From an uncultured Christensenellaceae bacterium (GTDB lineage: Bacteria > Bacillota > Clostridia > Christensenellales > CAG-314), in NCBI GenBank assembly GCA_910586905.1, contig CAJUIV010000035.1, forward strand, positions 1-8,829: a stretch of DNA of 8,829 bases, written 5' to 3'. The notes beneath the pieces were generated by a model that made no database searches, had not been told where the DNA came from, and was given only the letters and a program-made list of their open reading frames with translations. Position 1 is the stretch's first letter; each line of letters starts with the position of its first letter. Position numbers and translations under genes: made by a program. Of the stretch, positions 7,330-8,829 are shown in pieces.

Positions 7330-8517
7330 CTATCTTTCAATATATTTACGCAAGTCGTTTACCTTGTCCAATTTTTCCCAAGGGAACTCGTTTCTGCCGA
7401 AATGTCCGTAACTTGCAGTTTGCTGGTATATAGGACGCTGCAAATCGAATTTGGTAATAATCGCGCGCGGACGGAGGTCGAATTCGTCCGAAATAATCTG
7501 CGACATTACTGCGTCGGTAACTTTACCGGTTCCGTACGTATTTACGTCTATCGAAACGGGTTTGCTGCGGCCGATAGCATAAGAAACTTGTAATTGAATT
7601 TTATCGGCCAAACCCGCCGCGACTATATTTTTGCAAATATATCTCGCCATATACGTTGCCGAACGGTCTACTTTTGTAGGATCTTTGCCGGAAAACGCGC
7701 CGCCGCCGTGCGAACAAGAACCGCCGTACGTGTCTACTATAATTTTTCTTCCCGTAAGTCCGCTGTCCGCTGCCGGTCCGCCTATTTCGAACCTGCCCGT
7801 AGGATTAATGTAATATTTCGTTTCTTCGTCAAGTAAATTGAGAGGCACGACTTCGCGTATAACAAGGTTTATCATATCGTGAGCGATTTTGGAAGACGAA
7901 ACGTCCGCGCCGTGCTGAGTAGACAAAACTATCGTATCAACCCGACAAGGCTTACCGTTTTCGTCGTATTCTACCGTAACCTGGCATTTTCCGTCCGGTC
8001 GTAAATAATCGACTATACGCTTTTTACGTACTTCCGCAAGACGCAAACTTATTTTGTGCGCAAGCATTATCGCCATAGGCATATATTCCGGCGTTTCGTT
8101 ACAAGCGTACCCGAACATCATTCCTTGGTCGCCGGCGCCGTACATATCTAAAATTTCACCGCGAGTATGGTATTCGTTTGATTGGTCTACGCCTATCGCG
8201 ATATCCGGCGACTGTTTATCCAGAGAAATTATAACTCCGCAGCTATCCGCATCGAATCCGAATTTAGCGCGGGTATATCCTATATTGCGCACGGTATTGC
8301 GCACTATCGCGGCATAATCTACAACCGCGGTCGTGGTTATTTGTCCCATAACAAAAACCGTTCCCGTACAAACAACCGTTTCGCAAGCAACGCGGGCGTC
8401 CGGGTCTTTTTCAAGAATCGCGTCAAGTATAGCGTCGGATATTTGATCGCACATTTTGTCGGGATGTCCTTCCGTTACGCTTTCGGAAGTAAAAAATCTG
8501 TGTTTGTTTCTTTTCAT
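7330..8517 (-). CDS. metK: S-adenosylmethionine synthetase
   Basis: MetK makes S-adenosylmethionine, the main methyl donor, from methionine and ATP in the cytoplasm. The 395-residue product is full length. Visible motifs are FTSESVTEGHPDK at 9-21 with the nucleotide-site HPDK, GAGDQGMMFGYA at 127-138, and the phosphate-binding loop GGGAFSGKDPTKVDRS at 271-286. Residues before that loop read GGSCSH rather than the more usual GGWxxH or GGYxxH type, a mild variation. I chose ATG at 8517 because AAAGGAG lies 6 nt upstream and the protein then begins as expected for MetK. The open frame extends 31 codons further to 8610, but that extension lies inside the riboswitch and its terminator and is not protein-like. 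It is the first gene of the operon and the expected target of the SAM-I riboswitch. Confidence 0.98.
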   Translation of the reverse strand: MKRNKHRFFTSESVTEGHPDKMCDQISDAILDAILEKDPDARVACETVVCTGTVFVMGQITTTAVVDYAAIVRNTVRNIGYTRAKFGFDADSCGVIISLDKQSPDIAIGVDQSNEYHTRGEILDMYGAGDQGMMFGYACNETPEYMPMAIMLAHKISLRLAEVRKKRIVDYLRPDGKCQVTVEYDENGKPCRVDTIVLSTQHGADVSSSKIAHDMINLVIREVVPLNLLDEETKYYINPTGRFEIGGPAADSGLTGRKIIVDTYGGSCSHGGGAFSGKDPTKVDRSATYMARYICKNIVAAGLADKIQLQVSYAIGRSKPVSIDVNTYGTGKVTDAVMSQIISDEFDLRPRAIITKFDLQRPIYQQTASYGHFGRNEFPWEKLDKVNDLRKYIER

Positions 8518-8523
8518 CAATTT

Positions 8524-8530
8524 CTCCTTT
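8524..8530 (-). promoter_or_regulatory. Ribosome-binding site of metK
   Basis: AAAGGAG on the minus strand, 6 nt before ATG at 8517. It lies just after the T-tract of the riboswitch terminator and settles the metK start against the longer frame that begins at 8610. Confidence 0.9.
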
Positions 8531-8551
8531 AGCACTATCGAAGGCGTTTTT

Positions 8552-8584
8552 ACAATAAAAAAGTCTTGCCTAAAGGACAAGACT
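8552..8584 (-). terminator. SAM-responsive intrinsic terminator before metK
   Basis: In the minus-strand transcript AGUCUUG (8584-8578) pairs with CAAGACU (8568-8562), with an inner CC/GG pairing around a UUUA loop, followed by a run of six U counting the last stem base. A competing antiterminator is possible: GUCCU at 8578-8574 can pair with GGGAC at 8608-8604, and its GGG is also the 3' strand of riboswitch helix P1. SAM binding, which stabilises P1, would therefore free the terminator. The antiterminator pairing is my inference from complementarity. Confidence 0.9.
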
Positions 8585-8605
8585 GCGCAATATTGCTTTC
8601 GCCGT

Positions 8606-8717
8606 CCCATCTTTCAAAGTTGCGATTTAAAATCGCTCCCTTGCGGAATTTAGCACCTAACAATATTTTAGGTTGCTGTGATTTCGCCGAGTCCGTCTCT
8701 CCATCACTCTCGATAGG
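8606..8717 (-). ncRNA. SAM-I (S-box) riboswitch aptamer
   Basis: The minus-strand RNA has the four-helix S-box layout. P1 is CCUAUC (8717-8712) with GAUGGG (8611-8606). P2 is GUGAU (8707-8703) with AUCAC (8682-8678), containing the expected purine-rich kink-turn segment GGAGAG. P3 is ACCUAA (8673-8668) with UUAGGU (8660-8655). P4 is GCGAUU (8636-8631 side) with AAUCGC (8627-8622 side). The conserved GCAACC before P3 and GGUGCUAAAUUC after it are present. Known S-box RNAs bind S-adenosylmethionine and switch off methionine and SAM genes by terminating transcription. The placement right before metK and the terminator at 8552-8584 agree with an OFF switch. Confidence 0.97.
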
Positions 8718-8725
8718 GTATAATT

Positions 8726-8754
8726 ATTTTATCACAAAACCGACTTATTGTCAA
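8726..8754 (-). promoter_or_regulatory. Sigma-70-type promoter of the metK operon
   Basis: Minus strand: -35 TTGACA at 8754-8749 (full consensus), a 17-bp spacer, and -10 TAAAAT at 8731-8726 with a TG one base upstream (extended -10, TGATAAAAT). The expected start of transcription is near 8719, just before the 5' strand of riboswitch helix P1 at 8717. This is the only promoter I could support for the operon. Confidence 0.9.
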
Positions 8755-8829
8755 CAAATAAAGGTCCTTTATCCCCTTCACCCCGCCCGCCGACCCTGCT
8801 GCTGGAATTTCTTGCTTCTATATCTTCTT
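8732..8829 (-). CDS. Possible 3' end of an upstream gene (partial)
   Basis: One minus-strand frame is open from the window edge to a TGA at 8734-8732, reading about 31 codons rich in Gly, Arg, Ser and Asp and ending PLFVDNKSVL. This length without a stop is not significant by itself, and I do not recognise the sequence. The whole metK promoter lies inside it. The block at about 8775-8800 is clearly richer in G and C than the rest of the non-coding DNA here, which could reflect coding use, a repeat, or another origin. I report it only as a possibility. Confidence 0.2.
   Translation of the reverse strand, partial: EDIEARNSSSRVGGRGEGDKGPLFVDNKSVL

Noticed and set aside
8518..8610. N-terminal extension of MetK by 31 codons, starting at ATG 8610
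   Set aside because: The extension is read from riboswitch P1 and terminator sequence, has no ribosome-binding site, and MetK starts normally at 8517 behind AAAGGAG.
8638..8646. 9-bp CCCTTGCGG shared by the riboswitch region and the left edge (3-11)
   Set aside because: Too short and in different structural contexts; no further sequence match extends around it, so it does not support a repeat pair.

Overview
The window carries one tightly packed five-gene operon, read entirely on the minus strand (right to left): metK, recD2, a comF-family gene, secA and prfB. Upstream of metK is a near-consensus sigma-70-type promoter and a complete SAM-I (S-box) riboswitch with an intrinsic terminator. Downstream of prfB is a strong hairpin terminator with T-tracts on both strands. 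The S-box control, the zinc-tailed SecA, RecD2 without RecBC, and the metK-recD2-comF-secA-prfB order point to Bacillota, most likely an uncultured member of Clostridia. This placement is inference from family knowledge and layout; no search was possible.

Layout from the right edge: 8755-8829 is a short purine-rich (minus strand) stretch with a local G-rich block, possibly the tail of an upstream gene. The promoter is at 8726-8754, the SAM-I aptamer at 8606-8717 and its terminator at 8552-8584. The genes are metK 8517-7330, recD2 7324-5051, comF 5061-4303, secA 4303-1502 and prfB 1496-402. Gene junctions are 5-nt gaps or overlaps of 11 and 1 nt, so translational coupling is likely. Only metK and secA have clear Shine-Dalgarno sequences. 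The terminator is at 351-390. Bases 94-340 are T-rich on the plus strand and hold no gene I can support. Bases 1-91 hold a 45-bp palindrome followed by a hairpin and T-tract, which looks like the end of a plus-strand transcript entering from the left.

The genes cover S-adenosylmethionine synthesis (MetK), DNA unwinding and repair (RecD2), a competence/PRTase-like protein (ComF), protein export (SecA) and translation termination (RF2). Apart from MetK they are not linked to SAM metabolism. Even so, by position, all sit downstream of the SAM-responsive terminator unless internal promoters exist. I do not see a wholly new system. The most notable points are the riboswitch placed over essential secA and prfB, a prfB with no programmed frameshift, no hpf gene next to secA, a 44-residue tail beyond the SecA zinc motif, and the unexplained structured element at the left edge.
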